A stretch of 7,578 nucleotides of DNA from Candidatus Latescibacterota bacterium (GTDB lineage: Bacteria; Latescibacterota; MVCY01): the NCBI GenBank assembly GCA_030669445.1, contig DAOVDP010000052.1, forward strand, positions 1 to 7,578. Reading direction: 5' to 3'. The notes under the pieces are model-generated. The model was not told the DNA's origin, made no database searches, and worked only from the letters and a program-made list of their open reading frames with translations. Of this stretch, positions 6,781 through 7,578 are shown one piece after another. The position numbers and the translations under genes are program-made. Each line of letters begins with the position of its first letter. Within the stretch, counting starts at the first letter, position 1.

Positions 6781-6862
6781 ACACCACAGACACAGAGAAC
6801 ACGGAGTCCTCACAGGAGAAAATCTCTGTAAAAATTACTTTTCGGTGTTTTTCAGTGTTCAA
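6781..6862. repeat. Degenerate palindromic repeat in the permease-rnhB spacer
   Basis: The left part, CACAGACACAGAGAACACGG (6785-6804), resembles the CACAGAGACACAGAGAACAC-type intergenic repeat seen in many environmental genomes. The right part, around CGGTGTTTTTCAGTGTTC (6843-6860), is its imperfect inverse: its complement GAACACTGAAAAACACCG lines up with the left arm with several mismatches and a one-base gap. A small inner hairpin, ACAGGAGA (6812-6819) with TCTCTGT (6823-6829), sits between them. No T-run follows, so a terminator role is not supported. The rest of the 6733-6889 spacer contains only a 6-bp hairpin (6764-6778) and no gene. The membership of this sequence in a repeat family is recalled, not searched. 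Confidence 0.5.
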
Positions 6863-6889
6863 TTCTTCCAGGTAAAATATGTATTAAAG

Positions 6890-7578
6890 ATGATGACTGA
6901 AGGAAAAAAAAAGTCAGATTTCTCCATATCTACAGACCTGGCAGGGATGACCGTGCAGCAAATCCGGCTCTATGTTGCCCACAAGGAAAGACTGGAAGAA
7001 CCCTTGCTTTTTCTGTTAGAGAGAGATTTTCGCCGCGGGGTCAGGACTGTAGCTGAAGAATGGCGCAGACGTTGCCAGAAAACAGCGGTGGAAAAACAGC
7101 GATTAGAGAAACTTCTTCACTTTGAACGCAGACTCTGGAAGAAGGGTATAGATTGGGTTGCTGGGATAGATGAAGCAGGAAGGGGTCCCCTGGCAGGACC
7201 GGTAGTAGCAGCGGCTGTGATCCTACCTCACCAGGTGACTCTCCCCGGATTAGACGATTCCAAGAAAGTCAATCCGGCAAAGCGAGAAATACTTTTTGAG
7301 CTTATTCATCAGATAGCCATAGCTGTGGGAGTTGGAGTCGTCCACGCCGAAGAGATCGATCGGATTAACATTCTCCAAGCAACACATAAGGCGATGAACC
7401 AAGCCATCGAGTCTTTAACCCCTGTTCCACAACATCTATTGGTCGATGGAGGAGAAATTCCCAACCAGAATGTTCCCCAAACAGGAATCATCGCTGGAGA
7501 TAGCCTCTCTGCCTCCATTGCCGCCGCCTCAATAGTGGCTAAGGTTACTAGAGACAGGATGATGAAACAATATGATCT
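6890..7578 (+). CDS. rnhB: Ribonuclease HII (3' end beyond the window)
   Basis: Endonuclease that cuts RNA in RNA-DNA hybrids and at single ribonucleotides embedded in DNA, starting ribonucleotide excision repair. Numbered from ATG 6893, the catalytic domain opens with the diagnostic GIDEAGRGPLAGP (91-103), carrying metal ligands Asp93 and Glu94. LDDSKK (120-125), LLVDG with Asp185 and GDSLSASIAAAS with Asp203 follow, completing the four acidic residues, and then AKVTRDR (216-222). The frame is open to the right edge; some 30-40 C-terminal residues should follow, judging by family length. About 80 residues precede the catalytic domain, longer than the short lead of E. coli RNase HII and resembling the B. 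subtilis enzyme, whose N-terminus has a similar TVxxI...EEW or EQW layout. The start is uncertain: tandem ATGs at 6890 and 6893 have only a weak AGGTAA site (6870-6875), while ATG at 6947 would begin MTVQQIRLYV and fits the Bacillus-type N-terminus. Confidence 0.93.
   Translation, partial: MMTEGKKKSDFSISTDLAGMTVQQIRLYVAHKERLEEPLLFLLERDFRRGVRTVAEEWRRRCQKTAVEKQRLEKLLHFERRLWKKGIDWVAGIDEAGRGPLAGPVVAAAVILPHQVTLPGLDDSKKVNPAKREILFELIHQIAIAVGVGVVHAEEIDRINILQATHKAMNQAIESLTPVPQHLLVDGGEIPNQNVPQTGIIAGDSLSASIAAASIVAKVTRDRMMKQYD

Noticed and set aside
6654..6875. Plus-strand open frame (73 codons) overlapping the permease end and the spacer repeat
   Set aside because: It starts inside the permease EIIA domain in another frame, continues through repeat sequence, and has no ribosome binding site or recognisable domain.

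Overview
The window is bacterial chromosomal DNA with five complete genes and one cut by the right edge, all on the + strand: a UbiA-family prenyltransferase, hrcA, grpE, dnaK, an amino-acid permease fused to a PTS EIIA domain, and rnhB. The backbone is the HrcA/CIRCE-controlled heat-shock cluster hrcA-grpE-dnaK. This regulatory system is widespread in bacteria outside the enteric group. Bacterial-type GrpE, DnaK and RNase HII and strong Shine-Dalgarno sites exclude an archaeon. The phylum cannot be fixed from the sequence. Intergenic palindromes of the kind common in environmental genomes, the APC-EIIA fusion and the DGGGP-synthase-like UbiA protein are compatible with an uncultured candidate phylum, but this is only an inference.

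Layout. Positions 10-894: UbiA prenyltransferase, with a start that is probably misplaced if only ATG/GTG/TTG are allowed. Positions 897-964: a compact control region with a near-consensus sigma-70 promoter, a CIRCE operator over the expected transcription start, and a strong ribosome binding site. Positions 971-2047: hrcA. Positions 2048-2322: an intergenic stretch filled mainly by a long imperfect palindrome (2132-2265). Positions 2323-2862 and 2877-4793: grpE and dnaK, tightly coupled, with the dnaK ribosome binding site overlapping the grpE stop. Positions 4802-4839: a good intrinsic terminator. Positions 4867-6732: the permease-EIIA fusion, starting with TTG. Positions 6733-6889: a spacer with a second degenerate palindromic repeat. 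Position 6890 to the end: rnhB, truncated by the window, with an N-terminal extension of the Bacillus type.

How it works together. HrcA represses its own operon through CIRCE. GrpE is the nucleotide-exchange factor for DnaK, so the cluster supplies the regulator and two of the three parts of the Hsp70 machine. The usual third part, dnaJ, does not follow dnaK: the terminator and an unrelated transporter are there instead. The prenyltransferase, permease and rnhB look like independent neighbours.

I found no CRISPR array, tRNA, rRNA, transposase or clearly undescribed system. The items most worth a second look are the hrcA-grpE palindrome, the permease-EIIA fusion, the C-ending codon patches in dnaK, and the identity and start codon of the UbiA protein.
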